DNA of 64,000 bases from NCBI RefSeq assembly GCF_004348445.1, contig NZ_SMKV01000025.1:18041-82040 (forward strand), read 5' to 3'. This stretch comes from Saccharopolyspora aridisoli (lineage in GTDB: Bacteria > Actinomycetota > Actinomycetes > Mycobacteriales > Pseudonocardiaceae). A model generated the notes under the pieces. It worked only from the letters and a program-made list of their open reading frames with translations. It made no database searches and was not told the origin of the DNA. Positions 1 to 9,328 of the stretch are shown piece after piece; the stretch's first letter is position 1, and every line of letters starts with the position of its first letter. The translations under genes were made by a program, and so were the position numbers.

Positions 1-1128
1 GGCGTTGTCCAGCACGATGAGCATCCGCCGCTGGTCGACCACGGTGCGGAAGCGGGCGGCGCGCTCGGTGGCGTCGGCGGGGATCGCATCACCGGGAATT
101 CCCAGGGCGCGCAGGAATCCGGCCAGCACCTCGGTGGTGGTCAGCGGCTGGTCCGGGCCGTAGCCGCGCAGGTCGACGTGGAGCTGCCCGTCGGGGAAGC
201 GGTCCCGAGCGGCGTGCGCCCAGTGGGTCACCAACGCGGACTTGCCGACGCCTGCGGTGCCCGCGACCACGGCGATCGGCACCTCGGGCTTCTCGCTGAG
301 CCGGTCGAGCTCGGCCAGCGCGGCGTCACGGCCGACGAAACCCGGTACGTCGTGCGGGAGTTGCGCCGGTCGCGTCACCGGGCGCGCGGTGGGCGGCTCG
401 AACTCGATGTGCTCTCCGGCGAGGATGCGCTGTTCCAGCTCCCGCAGCGCGTGGCCCGGTTCCAGCCCCAGCTCGTCGACGACGGTGCGGCGCGCGCGGC
501 GGTAGGCCGCCAGCGCGTCGGCCTGCCTTCCCGAGCGGTACAGCGCCGTCATCAGCAGCGCGTGCAGGCGTTCCCGCAGCGGGTTCTCGCGCACCAGCTC
601 GGCGAGCTCGGCGATGATGAAGGCGTGCCTGCCGCAATCGAGTTCGGCCGCGTGCAGCTGTTCCAGCGCGACCAGGCGGCGTTCGTCGATGCGTTGCGCC
701 TCGCCGGTCAGCTCGGTCAGGTCGAGGTCCTGGTACGGGGTTCCACGCCACAAGCGCAGGGCTTGGCGCAGCATGTCGGCCCGGCGCTGCGGGTCGAAGT
801 TGCGTTCGGCGAGGTCCAGCAGCGTCTCGAAGCGCTCCACGTCGAGCTCGTCGGGTTCGACGTGCATCCAGTAGCCGCCCGCGTCGGAGACCAGGCGTTC
901 AGGTTCGCCGAGGGTCCTGCGCAACCGGTGCACCAGCAGGTGCAGCTTGCTGCCGCCGCGCCGCTCCGGCTCGCCGCCCCACAGCGCGGCCGAAAGCCAC
1001 TCGGCCGAGACCGGCGTGTTGGCGTGGGCGAGGAGCAGGGCGAGCAGACGTTGCCGCAACAGCCCTGGAACCGGTACCTCCGCGGTGCCGTGCCGCACAC
1101 GAACCGGCCCCAGCACGTCGAACCGCAC
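1..1128 (-). CDS. SARP-family (AfsR-like) transcriptional regulator, 3' end cut by window edge
   Basis: Reading the minus strand from a GTG at 1128 gives 376 codons that run off the window without a stop. The N-terminus is an OmpR-type winged-helix DNA-binding domain (starts VRFDVLGPVRV). A bacterial transcriptional activation domain follows at about residues 95-240 (GEAQRIDERRLVALE, LYRSGRQADALAAYRRA), then an NB-ARC-type ATPase with the P-loop GTAGVGKSAL near residue 290. This order is the AfsR/DnrI/RedD family, usually activators of secondary metabolism. The GTG was chosen because a TGA lies in frame three codons upstream and a GGGGG ribosome site precedes it. The target cluster is not visible here. 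Confidence 0.88.
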   Translation of the reverse strand, partial: MRFDVLGPVRVRHGTAEVPVPGLLRQRLLALLLAHANTPVSAEWLSAALWGGEPERRGGSKLHLLVHRLRRTLGEPERLVSDAGGYWMHVEPDELDVERFETLLDLAERNFDPQRRADMLRQALRLWRGTPYQDLDLTELTGEAQRIDERRLVALEQLHAAELDCGRHAFIIAELAELVRENPLRERLHALLMTALYRSGRQADALAAYRRARRTVVDELGLEPGHALRELEQRILAGEHIEFEPPTARPVTRPAQLPHDVPGFVGRDAALAELDRLSEKPEVPIAVVAGTAGVGKSALVTHWAHAARDRFPDGQLHVDLRGYGPDQPLTTTEVLAGFLRALGIPGDAIPADATERAARFRTVVDQRRMLIVLDNA

Positions 1129-1273
1129 CGAATTTCACCCCCGAAGAAACAAGGTCGAATGGATAGAACGAGTTTCCTCGGGTCCGGGGTTTCCACGCAA
1201 GAAAGTCGGGCGGCATTTCGGCAGAATCGACCCGATAATCCCGGTGGATTATTCCAAAAGCGTGAAATTCACG

Positions 1274-1690
1274 CTAGTCGAGTGTGCGTTGCGGCAGACC
1301 CGCCAGCCGCGACAACGCCGCGAATCCCTCGTCCGAACCCGGCCAGTGCCGGTGCACGGCGTCGGGGCCCGCCAGGCGGACCACCGACCGCAGCACCGCC
1401 ACCACGACGATCGCGTCGTCGGCGTAGCCCAGCACCGGGACGAAGTCGGGCACCAGGTCGAACGGCAGCGCGAGGTAGGCCAGCAGAGCACCGAGCCGCA
1501 CTCGCACACCGCGCGGCATCTCGGGGTCGACGGCCAGCCTGCGCAGCAGGCGCAGGGTGTCCGGCAGCAGCTGCAACGCCTCGGACAGCGCGCCCTTGCG
1601 CGGGCACATCACCAGCAGGACCACCACGAGCGCCAGCCAGGCCAGCAGCAGACCCGCGGCCAGGCTCAGCAGGGCAGTCACCAGTGTCAT
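1274..1690 (-). CDS. DUF1232 (YkvA-like) membrane protein
   Basis: This 138-residue protein begins with a hydrophobic segment (about residues 4-28, ending VVVLLVMCPRKG). It carries the DUF1232 signature LPFDLVPDFVPVLGYADD at about residues 74-91. Members are small membrane-associated proteins of unknown function. The ATG lies six bases after TACACT, a TAnnnT -10 box, and has no obvious Shine-Dalgarno sequence, so the mRNA may be leaderless. The gene stands between the SARP regulator and the ChrB-like gene on the same strand, with spacing that does not demand an operon. Confidence 0.8.
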   Translation of the reverse strand: MTLVTALLSLAAGLLLAWLALVVVLLVMCPRKGALSEALQLLPDTLRLLRRLAVDPEMPRGVRVRLGALLAYLALPFDLVPDFVPVLGYADDAIVVVAVLRSVVRLAGPDAVHRHWPGSDEGFAALSRLAGLPQRTLD

Positions 1691-1750
1691 GCCAGGAGTG
1701 TAACGACGGTTAGACGCCGCAGGTAGGGCTTGGTGAGTGACACCATCCGG

Positions 1751-2284
1751 TCAGGTGCTCGCCTCAGCCGCGTACACGCGTTCGGCGAAGGCGTCCAGGG
1801 CCCGAGCGCAGGCTTCCACCGACGCGACGGCCTCCACCGCGCGCGGGGCTCCGAGGGTGTCGCGGGCGCGGATCTTGTCCAGCCAGCGGCGGAGCTTGGC
1901 GAGGTCTTCCTCGTTCTCCTCCAGCTCCGCGTAGGTGAACTTGCCGGCCTTGGTCTCCTTGTCGATCTCGGCCTGGAAGTCCTCGCACCGCGACAGGACC
2001 TCCTCGTACTCGGCGTCCCGGGCACCGTGGAACGCGGCGACGACCTCGTCCTGCCCCGCGAGGGCCTCGGCCCGCAGCAGCTGCCCGGTGCCGCCCATGC
2101 CCTCGACCTCGGCCCGCAGCTTGCGCAGCGCCCGCTCGGCCTCGGCCGATTCCGGCAGCACGGCCACCGAGTTCGCCAGGTACACCGCCCCGGCGGCCTT
2201 CAACCGGCGCCACACAGTCGCCCGCAGCCTCGTCGGCTCCCCGGGCACCCGGTACACCAGCATCAACCACGCCCCAGCCGTCAC
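1751..2284 (-). CDS. ChrB-like (chromate resistance regulator family) protein
   Basis: The protein opens with AWLMLVYRVP followed by R-x2-VWRRLK and GAVYLANSVAVLP, the typical N-terminal domain of ChrB, a regulator of chromate resistance. The rest is charged and helical (residues 100-150), and no separate C-terminal domain is present. No ChrA transporter is nearby, so a chromate role cannot be assumed. The GTG at 2284 follows a GGGAG ribosome site; another GTG at 2302 is in frame. It diverges from the cation exchanger at 2451. Confidence 0.68.
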   Translation of the reverse strand: MTAGAWLMLVYRVPGEPTRLRATVWRRLKAAGAVYLANSVAVLPESAEAERALRKLRAEVEGMGGTGQLLRAEALAGQDEVVAAFHGARDAEYEEVLSRCEDFQAEIDKETKAGKFTYAELEENEEDLAKLRRWLDKIRARDTLGAPRAVEAVASVEACARALDAFAERVYAAEAST

Positions 2285-2450
2285 CCCCACAGTCTCCCGC
2301 ACGCCGCAACACCCGACCGCCGGTTGCGCCCGCCCACCCGTTCGTTGCCAATGCGATTCCGCCCGTCGAACAACGGGTTGCCACCCGCCCAGGGCGACGC
2401 GATGGTGTTCAGACCAGCGAGCACCGTCGGCACGAAGTTTCGAGGCGCCA

Positions 2451-3506
2451 ATGGAATCGGTACTGATCTTCGCCGCCGGCGCGGCACTGCTGATCTACAG
2501 CGCCGAGAAGCTCGTCGGATATCTCGTCGGAATGGCCGCCGGACTCCGCATCTCGCTGTTCCTGCTCGCCATCGTCTTCACCGGCATCGAATTCGACGAC
2601 ATCTTCCTCGGCGTGGCGCTCAACATGGAGGACCTCGACGGCGTCGCGCTGGGAATCGTGTTCGGAACAGCGCTCTCCCTGCCCGGGGTCGTGCTGGCCC
2701 TGGCCGCGATCTTCACGCCGACGAAGGTGAACATCCCGCACGGCTACCTGGCGCTGTTCGCCGTCGCTCCGCTCGTCCTGATCGGATTCGTGGCGTTCGC
2801 ACCGATGAACGTCTTCGTCGGCCTGGTGCTGCTGTCGCTGTTCGTGGCGTTCCTCGGCTACGTCGTGGTGCGCGAATCCCGTGGCGCGCGACCGGTGTTC
2901 CGCGACGCCGAGCTGTACGAGGCGTTCGCGACGACCCGCGAGGGCGGCGGAACCGCCGTCGCCGAGCTGCCTCCGGACGTGCCGAAGGAGCCCGGCTTCG
3001 CCGACCAGATGCCCTTCGCCGAAGCGCGCAGGCTGCCCGGCTGGGCCGGTGCCGCGCTCGCGGTCCTCGCGCTGGCCGGGCTCATCGCGGGCGCGTGGGC
3101 CACCGGCATGGGCACCGAGGGGGTCCTGGAGGAGTTCGGCCTCGAAGGGACCCTGTTCGGCGCCACCATCGCCACCCTCGTGCTGACCATCGAGGACATC
3201 TTCCTCACCGTCGAGCCCACCCGGCGCGGAGCTCCGGAGATCGGCGTCGGCAACGTCATCGGCAGCGTCGTGTTCTCGGTGACCGGAAAGCTCGGGATCA
3301 TCCTGCTCGCAGGAGGTCTCGTGGTGGATTCCAGCGTCCTCAGCTGGCACCTGCCCGCGCTGGTGGTGCTCACGGCGCTGGCCGCCTACTTCCTGTCCAG
3401 CGGGCGCCTGCGCCGCTGGCACGGCTTCGTGCTGCTCGCCGGTTACGTCCTGTACTGGGCCGTCAGCTACGGCGTTCTCGGCACCGTCCCCATCGAACTC
3501 GACTGA
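2451..3506 (+). CDS. Sodium/calcium exchanger-family cation antiporter
   Basis: This 351-residue polytopic membrane protein has about ten hydrophobic segments in two halves separated by a polar loop (about residues 145-200). The second half contains GNVIGSVVFSVTGKLGI and an acidic IEDIFLTVEP segment. The first half has the matching GIEFDDIFLGVALN. These resemble the alpha repeats of the NCX/CaCA family. The ATG follows a GAGG ribosome site. The family exchanges Na+ or H+ for Ca2+ or other cations, but the substrate here is unknown. The usual G-N-(S/A)-(S/A)-E helices are altered, so this is a divergent member. Confidence 0.78.
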   Translation: MESVLIFAAGAALLIYSAEKLVGYLVGMAAGLRISLFLLAIVFTGIEFDDIFLGVALNMEDLDGVALGIVFGTALSLPGVVLALAAIFTPTKVNIPHGYLALFAVAPLVLIGFVAFAPMNVFVGLVLLSLFVAFLGYVVVRESRGARPVFRDAELYEAFATTREGGGTAVAELPPDVPKEPGFADQMPFAEARRLPGWAGAALAVLALAGLIAGAWATGMGTEGVLEEFGLEGTLFGATIATLVLTIEDIFLTVEPTRRGAPEIGVGNVIGSVVFSVTGKLGIILLAGGLVVDSSVLSWHLPALVVLTALAAYFLSSGRLRRWHGFVLLAGYVLYWAVSYGVLGTVPIELD

Positions 3507-3637
3507 CGCGGAACCCGGCCTCCACCAAGCGGAACGATCGGTCCTCGAACTGGATCGCGGGGAACCCCCGAGGCAACTTCCCGCGCGTCAGGGACGTCTG
3601 CTGGGTGTTGGACGTACCGACTTCACTGGGGAGTGCC

Positions 3638-4150
3638 ATGCGACGAGCACTGGGGATCGTGGGGGCGTTGGCCGCGACGCTGACCGTTGGAGGCACCGGA
3701 CTGGCGAGCGCAGCGGAGGAACCCGTCCCGATCGGGCCGGACTGCTACGAGGCGCTGTGCCTGGGCCAGTCCGAGCAGGACGCGCTGGCCACCGGACTGG
3801 TCGTCGACGAGACGCCCGGAGAACCGCCGCTGGGCTGCAACGTCCTCGACTTCCGGCCCGAGGAGGGCCAAGGCCACCCGGGCAACGGCGTGTTCGTCCA
3901 CCCCACCCGCGGCGTGGTGGAGATCCAGGGCACCGACAGGATGCGGACGCCCGAGGGTGCGGGGTTCGGCCAGACCCTCGACCAGGTCCGGGCGATCTAC
4001 CCGGATCTGTACAACGTGCCGCCGATGGACTTCACCTACGGCGCGGACGTTCCGGAACGCCCGGGCGTGCGCTACATCTTCGCGTTCAAGGACGACGGGC
4101 ACCTAGCCGACTTCGGCCTGGAGGACGTGGCTGGCATGGACGCCTGCTGA
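3638..4150 (+). CDS. Small secreted protein of unknown function
   Basis: The protein has 170 residues. A signal peptide is clear: MRRALGIVGALAATL, then a small-residue stretch and an Ala-x-Ala type end near residue 25. The mature part has four cysteines (DCYEALC near the N-terminus, LGCNVLDF, and a terminal MDAC), suggesting disulfides after export. I recognise no catalytic motif. Start ATG follows CTGGGGAG. It lies 131 bases after the exchanger gene in the same direction and could be co-transcribed, but nothing shows a functional link. Confidence 0.72.
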   Translation: MRRALGIVGALAATLTVGGTGLASAAEEPVPIGPDCYEALCLGQSEQDALATGLVVDETPGEPPLGCNVLDFRPEEGQGHPGNGVFVHPTRGVVEIQGTDRMRTPEGAGFGQTLDQVRAIYPDLYNVPPMDFTYGADVPERPGVRYIFAFKDDGHLADFGLEDVAGMDAC

Positions 4151-4575
4151 CCCCCTGGAGTCCTGCGAGGTCGTCGCAGGCCAGCAGCGTCCGGGCAAAT
4201 CTCGGTCTTACCGGGGGCGTCGCTAGCGTTCGAGCAACGTCCGCACGCCCCTGGAGACCCGCCCGATGGCCGGACCGTCCGGGCTCGGTCCGCAGCTGCG
4301 GGACGTGCGCCTGGCCTACGGCACCGGCCACCTCCCGGACCGCGTGGTGATCACCAGCGTCCCGATGAGCGGTGAAGTGCCGAGGACCACCTGCTGCCCG
4401 GGGCGCTGAGCCACTTCCGGCGGCCCGGGACAGGACTCACGAGGAGTACGAGCGCACCAGTCAGGGGGAGCTGGGACCGGGAAGCCGCCGCCCCCGAGCC
4501 CGGTCTCCACCGGGGACCCGGACCAGCGTCGACGACCTCAGCGCTGGTTGATCCGGGCCCCGGTGAAGGTGGGTG
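4151..4575. other. Intergenic stretch with no convincing gene
   Basis: These 425 bases lie between the convergent secreted-protein gene and glyS. The only reading frame of note is a 47-codon ATG frame at 4266-4409 (plus strand), starting MAGPSGLGPQLRDVRLAYG. It has no good ribosome site and no recognised domain. I see no RNA gene or strong terminator hairpin. It may be decayed coding sequence. Confidence 0.45.
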
Positions 4576-7566
4576 TCAGAGGGCTCGCCAGTCGAGGACC
4601 GCGTCCGCGAGGCCGGTGATGGTGGCCAGCAGGCCGAGACGGGCCGTGCGGAGCTCGGCGTCCTCCGCCATGACCATGACCTCGTCGAAGAACGTGTTGA
4701 TCGGGGCCACCAGCGGGCCGGCGATCGTGGTGAACTCGGCGAGGGTCGTGGTGTCCGACAACCGGTCGGCGACCTCGGCGACGGCGGCGTGCAGATCGCG
4801 TTCGGCTTGATCGGTGAGGCGGTCCGCGTCGTAGGCGGGCTCGGTGCCCTCCGGGACGATGCGGCGTGCCCGCTGGATCACCGCGACCAGCGCGGCGAAG
4901 TCCTCGTCGTTGATCCGCTTCTCCAGCTCGGCCAGCGTCGTGTCGGCGACCGCAGGGGCGTCGGCGAGCGGGAGGACCGCCTGCACGAGCCGGTGCTCGT
5001 GGTCGGCGTCGAGCAGCTGCTGCTCGTAGCGGCGGACGATGAACTCGTGCGCTTCGGCCAGGGCCTCCTCGCTGAGCGTGGAGCCCTGCGAGACGACCTC
5101 GGCGCTAGCGGCCTCCAGGCCCCCCCGCAGGGTGATGGCGCTGGCAGCGGGGGTGGCGCGCAGGATCGTCACCACACCACCGGCGGCGCGGCGGAGGCCG
5201 AACGGGTCGGAGCTGCCGGTCGGGTTGGCGCCGATCGCGAACAGGCTCGCGAGCAGGTCGAACCGGTCGGCCAGGGCCAGCACCGCGCCCGGGTTGCTCT
5301 CCGGGAGCTTGTCGCCGGCTCCGCGCGGCTGCTCCATCTCGGCCAGAGCTGTTGCCACGGCCGGGGTTTCGCCCGCGCGCAGCGCGTACTCGCGGGCCAT
5401 GGTGCCCGCCAGGCCAGAGAGTTCGACGACCATCTGCGAGGCGAGGTCGAACTTCGCCAGCGCACCGGCGCGCGCGACGGTCTCCTGATCCGCCCCGGAC
5501 AGCCCGGCCGCGGAGCCGAGGGCGACACCGACCCGGGCGATGCGGTCGGCGCGGTCGGCCATCGAGCCCAGGCGCTCCTCGAAGGTCAGCTTGTGCAGAC
5601 CCTCGCGCAGCTCCTCGGGCTTGCGCTTGAGGTCGGCGCGCCAGAAGAACGCGGCGTCCTCGTAGCGGGCGCGCAGCACCGACTCGTTGCCCTCGCGGAC
5701 GAGGTCGACGTCGCAGTCGCCGTTGGCGACGGCCACGAAGTGCGGCAGCAGGCCGTTCTCGCCGCGCACCGGCAGGTAGCGCTGGTGCTTGCGCATCACG
5801 GTGGTGAGGATCTGCTCGGGCAGTTCCAGGTAGCGCTCGGCGAAGCCGCCCAGGATCGGGTTGGGCCGCTCGACGAGGTTGGTGACCTCGTCGACCAGTC
5901 CGGCCTCACCCGCGAGGTCGACGGCGCCGCCGACGCTCGCCGCGAGCTCGGTGGCGGCACCGACGATCGTGCGGCGACGCTCGGCGGCGTCGGCGACGAT
6001 GCCGTGCCCGGCCAGGAACTCCAGGTAGCCGTCGGCGGAGGTCACCGGGACCTCAGGTTCGACGGCGGTGCGGTGCACCCGGGTCGTGGTGCCGCTGGCC
6101 AGCGAGGACACCGCCACCGGCAGCGGGGTGTCGCCGAGCAGCGCGAGCAGCCAGCGGACCGGGCGGCTGAAGGACAGCTTCGGGTCGCGCCAGCGCATGT
6201 TCTTGTCCGCGCGCAGCTCACCCACCAGCTGGGCGAGCAGGTCGGCCAGCACGACCGGGGCGGTGCGACCTTGCTCGGTGCGCACCACGGCGACGTGCTC
6301 GACGCCGTCGGCCTCGACCCGGCTGAGCTCCTCGGGAGAGACGCCGTGCTTGCCTGCGAAGCCCTGGGCGGCCTTGGTGGGCGTGCCGTCCTCGCCGAAG
6401 GCCGCGGAGGTCTTCGGGCCGCGCACGGTGCGCTCGGCGTCCGGCTCCGCGGGGGCGACGTCGGCGACCTGCACGATGATGCGCCGCGGCGTCGCGAAGG
6501 CGCTGATCTCTCCGTGCGCCAGCCGGGTCGAGGCGAGCTTGGACTCCAGCGAGTCCCGCACCGAACCGGCCATCGTGGACACGTCCGCGTGCGGGAGCTC
6601 TTCCAGCCCGATCTCGAACAGCAGCGTCGCCGGCTCGCTCACCGCCGGCAGCTCACCGTCGGTCGCGGCAGGTGCCGCCTCGACCACGCCGAGCGGGTGG
6701 CCGAGCTCTTCGCGGCGCTCGGCCCACAGCTGGGCGACGCGGCGGGTGAGGCTGCGCATCTGCCCGAACGCCTTGGCGCGCTCGGTGGTGCTGATGGCAC
6801 CGCGCGCGTCGAGCACGTTGAACATGTGGCTGCACTTGAGAACGTGCACGTACGCCGGCGAGGGGAGCCGCAGGTCCAGCAGCCGGTCCGCTTCGGCGGC
6901 GCTCGTGTCGAACACGCGGTGGGTGGCCTCGATGTCGGCGTCGTCGAGGTAGTAGCGGCTCATCTCGTACTCGGACTGGCCGAAGATCTCGCCGTAGGAG
7001 ACGCCGTCGGAGTAGCGGATGTCCTTGAAGTGGTCGACGCCCTGCAGCGCCATGATGATGCGCTCGATGCCGTAGGTGATCTCCACCGACACCGGGTCGA
7101 GCACCAGGCCACCAGCCTGCTGGAAGTAGGTGAACTGCGAGATCTCCAGCCCGTCGAGCCAGACCTCCCAGCCCAGGCCCCAGGCGCCCAGCGCCGGGGA
7201 GGCCCAGTTGTCCTCCACGAAGCGGATGTCGTGCGCCTTGGTGTCCACGCCGAGCGCTTCGAGGCTGCCCAGGTAGAGCTCCTGCGGGTTGCCCGGGTCG
7301 GGCTTGAGGATCACCTGGAACTGGGTGTGGGTCTGCAGGCGGTTCGGGTTCTCGCCGTAGCGGGCGTCGTCAGGACGGACGCTGGGCTCGACGTACCCGA
7401 CGTGCCAGGGCTCCGGACCGAGCACCCGCAGCATCGTGGCGGGGTTGGCGGTACCGGCTCCGACCTCGGTGTTGAACGGCTGCATGATCATGCAACCTCG
7501 TTCGGTCCAGTAGCGTTGCAGCGCCAGGAGCGCGTCCTGCATCGTCGGTGTGCTGCTCTCGGTCAC
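4576..7566 (-). CDS. glyS: Glycyl-tRNA synthetase, alpha and beta subunits fused in one chain
   Basis: The enzyme charges tRNA-Gly. The first 300 residues are the bacterial GlyQ alpha subunit ([42 protein letters not shown]), the class II catalytic core. After a linker (about 305-320), residues from [15 protein letters not shown] onward are the GlyS beta subunit, including [19 protein letters not shown] and an HD-like region. It ends in a DALR-like anticodon-binding segment ([11 protein letters not shown]). In most bacteria with this enzyme the subunits are separate, and many Actinobacteria use an unrelated single-chain GlyRS. GTG 7566 is chosen by its GAAGGG ribosome site; ATGs at 7584 and 7629 are in frame. 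Confidence 0.95.
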   Translation of the reverse strand: MTESSTPTMQDALLALQRYWTERGCMIMQPFNTEVGAGTANPATMLRVLGPEPWHVGYVEPSVRPDDARYGENPNRLQTHTQFQVILKPDPGNPQELYLGSLEALGVDTKAHDIRFVEDNWASPALGAWGLGWEVWLDGLEISQFTYFQQAGGLVLDPVSVEITYGIERIIMALQGVDHFKDIRYSDGVSYGEIFGQSEYEMSRYYLDDADIEATHRVFDTSAAEADRLLDLRLPSPAYVHVLKCSHMFNVLDARGAISTTERAKAFGQMRSLTRRVAQLWAERREELGHPLGVVEAAPAATDGELPAVSEPATLLFEIGLEELPHADVSTMAGSVRDSLESKLASTRLAHGEISAFATPRRIIVQVADVAPAEPDAERTVRGPKTSAAFGEDGTPTKAAQGFAGKHGVSPEELSRVEADGVEHVAVVRTEQGRTAPVVLADLLAQLVGELRADKNMRWRDPKLSFSRPVRWLLALLGDTPLPVAVSSLASGTTTRVHRTAVEPEVPVTSADGYLEFLAGHGIVADAAERRRTIVGAATELAASVGGAVDLAGEAGLVDEVTNLVERPNPILGGFAERYLELPEQILTTVMRKHQRYLPVRGENGLLPHFVAVANGDCDVDLVREGNESVLRARYEDAAFFWRADLKRKPEELREGLHKLTFEERLGSMADRADRIARVGVALGSAAGLSGADQETVARAGALAKFDLASQMVVELSGLAGTMAREYALRAGETPAVATALAEMEQPRGAGDKLPESNPGAVLALADRFDLLASLFAIGANPTGSSDPFGLRRAAGGVVTILRATPAASAITLRGGLEAASAEVVSQGSTLSEEALAEAHEFIVRRYEQQLLDADHEHRLVQAVLPLADAPAVADTTLAELEKRINDEDFAALVAVIQRARRIVPEGTEPAYDADRLTDQAERDLHAAVAEVADRLSDTTTLAEFTTIAGPLVAPINTFFDEVMVMAEDAELRTARLGLLATITGLADAVLDWRAL

Positions 7567-7906
7567 CGGTTCCGAACCCTTCATCGCCCGTGGTCGTGTG
7601 GATACTCCGGGGTTTTCGAACACGCGCATTCTGCCACGCTCGGTTCCAGCGCCTGTTCACCGTCATCATCGCCCCAGGGTGTCGAGGACCAGCCGGGCGG
7701 TCCCCTCCGGGGTCGCCGGCTCGACGTCAGCGGGCTGGCTGAGCTGCGCGCGGCGCGTGGTCGGCTTCGGCGGCGGGGCGGACCCACCTCTTCACCCGGA
7801 CCCGGCCGTCGAGCCGTGCCCGGAGCGCCCGCGCCCGCCGACCCCGTTCGGTGTGGCCGAAACCGGTTGAGTGGCGCCCGGAACCGGTGATGAGCTCGGT
7901 GGCCGA
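7567..7906. other. Intergenic region upstream of glyS
   Basis: About 340 bases separate glyS from the GNAT gene. The minus strand holds a startless open fragment (7666-7791, listed separately) and otherwise no supported gene. I looked for a tRNA-sensing leader. There is one TGGAACC near 7640, which would suit a glycine T-box, but no surrounding stem structure or terminator, so I do not call it. Confidence 0.4.
7666..7791 (-). pseudogene. Possible 3' fragment of a lost gene
   Basis: A minus-strand frame without any ATG, GTG or TTG reads through to TGA at 7666-7668. Its last residues, TPEGTARLVLDTLGR, look like an ordinary soluble-protein C-terminus with actinobacterial codon use. An in-frame TGA lies just upstream at 7792-7794. 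It may be the tail of a gene whose front was deleted. Family not identified; chance is possible. Confidence 0.22.
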
Positions 7907-8419
7907 TCAGCGGTCCTCGCGCATCACCGCGAGCACGGCGTCCGAGAGGGTGCCGTCGCGGTTCTCCAGGTGGTCGGGCAACATCCGGGCGGGCAGGAAG
8001 CCGATGCGTTCGGCCAGCCGGAGCGAGGCCTCGTTGGCGGCGTCCGCGATCCACTCCAGCCTGGTCAGCTCGGTGTCGTCGAGCGCCCATCCCGTCAGGG
8101 CGCGCCCCGCGGCCTCCCCCACCCCGAGCCTGCGGGCCCAGGGCGCGATCCAGCAGCCGACCTCGGCGCGGTCGGCCTCGACGGCGACCAGGCCGAACGA
8201 GCCCAGCACGTCGTCACCGTGCGCGGTCACCGCGAAAAGCGGCGAACCTCCGACACCGGCGAGGAAGCCTTCGGCGTGCTCCTCGGTGTAGGGCACGGGA
8301 ATCGTCGTCCAGCGCTGGATCTCGGGGTCCTGGCACGCTCGGAGAACCTGCTCCGCGTCGGACGGTCGCCAGCGGCGGAGCCGGTAGGGGCCTGCGGGGA
8401 TCTCGGCGGGGATGTTCAT
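7907..8419 (-). CDS. GNAT-family N-acetyltransferase
   Basis: This protein of 170 residues resembles the RimJ/RimL-type acetyltransferases. It has an N-terminal YRLRRWRPSDAEQVLRACQDPEIQRW, then the central sheet VEADRAEVGCWIAPWARRLGVGEAAGRAL, in which RRLGVGEAA stands where acetyl-CoA is bound. A NEASLRLAERIGF segment, typical of the family's C-terminal half, follows. ATG 8419 follows GGAG; an upstream ATG at 8524 would add a Pro/Ala-rich, unlikely N-terminus. Members acetylate N-terminal or small-molecule amines. The substrate here cannot be told from sequence. Confidence 0.85.
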   Translation of the reverse strand: MNIPAEIPAGPYRLRRWRPSDAEQVLRACQDPEIQRWTTIPVPYTEEHAEGFLAGVGGSPLFAVTAHGDDVLGSFGLVAVEADRAEVGCWIAPWARRLGVGEAAGRALTGWALDDTELTRLEWIADAANEASLRLAERIGFLPARMLPDHLENRDGTLSDAVLAVMREDR

Positions 8420-8545
8420 CGCAGCGGCTCCAGCGCCGGGTCGTGGTGGCGGGCACACGCAGATCGCAGTGGTCGGCGCCGCATCGTCGTGAGTCGGAAC
8501 GCGTTCGTACCACATCGACGTCATTCCTCCACCCCGCCAGCGGCC

Positions 8546-8570
8546 GGGCCGGGCTGGAGCAGCCCGGCCC
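8546..8570 (-). terminator. Hairpin downstream of the DUF7144 gene
   Basis: GGGCCGGGCT and AGCCCGGCCC form a perfect 10-bp stem with a 5-base loop, 75 bases after the stop of the minus-strand membrane protein gene. It lacks a clear U-tract, as is common in Actinobacteria. Confidence 0.5.
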
Positions 8571-8644
8571 GACGATGTGCTGCGCTTTGATGCCCGCGGC
8601 GGGTGCGGCTGACCGCGTGCGCACCCGCCGCCACGACGCCGCGC

Positions 8645-9196
8645 TCAGGCGACGGCGTTCTTGCCCGGCACCACCAGGGCGTACATGACCAGCACCGAAA
8701 GCGCGATCGAGGCGAGTTCCCAGAGCGGGAAGGCCGCCAGGAAGGTGAGGTGCCCGATCGCCGACAACCCGGCCAGGCCGATCCCGGTCATGCGTGCCCA
8801 CCGCTGCCCGGCCAGGCAACCCGCACCGGCCAGCAGCTGCAGGAGTCCGAAGGCCAGCCAGATGTATCCCCACGCGCCGAAGTTGAACACCAGCAGCTCG
8901 CCACCGCCGACCACGAAGTAGTCGGGGCGGAACAGCGCCGTCAGCCCGGCGATGATGTTGAAAGCACCGGCCAGCACCAGCACCCAGCCACCGAAGGCAA
9001 GCCACCCCGCTCCACCAGCATCCGAACTGGCCCTGGACATCGCCCATTCCTGCCGCTGCCCGGCCGCCTGCTGCTGTTCACCCGTCTGCTGCGGCTCAGA
9101 CGCCTGCCGCTGCTCGGGGGCCTGGCGCTGCTCGGATACCTGCCGTTCGGTCGGCCGTTCACCGCCGGCCTGTTGTCCCGTGTTCGGACTGGACAT
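8645..9196 (-). CDS. DUF7144-family integral membrane protein with Gln-rich N-terminus
   Basis: Residues 1-50 are a disordered Gln/Glu/Arg-rich stretch (ERQVSEQRQAPEQRQASEPQQ). Four transmembrane helices follow: GWLAFGGWVLVLAGAFNIIAG, FNFGAWGYIWLAFGLLQLLAGAG, MTGIGLAGLSAIGHLTFLA and ELASIALSVLVMYALVV. The pattern of an RPDYFV loop and FGAWGYIWL matches the actinobacterial DUF7144 domain, of unknown function. The ATG is preceded by a very strong AAGGAGGAGG site. The gene sits next to the permease pseudogene. Confidence 0.8.
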   Translation of the reverse strand: MSSPNTGQQAGGERPTERQVSEQRQAPEQRQASEPQQTGEQQQAAGQRQEWAMSRASSDAGGAGWLAFGGWVLVLAGAFNIIAGLTALFRPDYFVVGGGELLVFNFGAWGYIWLAFGLLQLLAGAGCLAGQRWARMTGIGLAGLSAIGHLTFLAAFPLWELASIALSVLVMYALVVPGKNAVA

Positions 9197-9328
9197 TTCG
9201 AACGCCTCCTCCTTGCCGAGGTGGTTGTAGGGCCAGCATCACTCCGCTTACCCGGATCCGCAGTCTGACCAGGACTTTCGACCCGGTGCACAACATCATC
9301 GGGAGCGTTCGAGGCGCCATCTCGGCGA

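Noticed and set aside
4266..4409. Small 47-codon ORF between the secreted protein and glyS
   Set aside because: No ribosome site, no recognised domain and no partner; kept only as a note in the intergenic entry.
7630..7660. TGGAACC on the glyS strand, which would fit a glycine T-box
   Set aside because: No specifier stem, antiterminator or terminator structure surrounds it and the distance to the start is too short for a T-box leader.
4573..7890. A 1105-codon plus-strand frame opposite glyS
   Set aside because: Its composition (Asp/Arg/Val/Leu-rich, no domains) is that of an antisense shadow of glyS.
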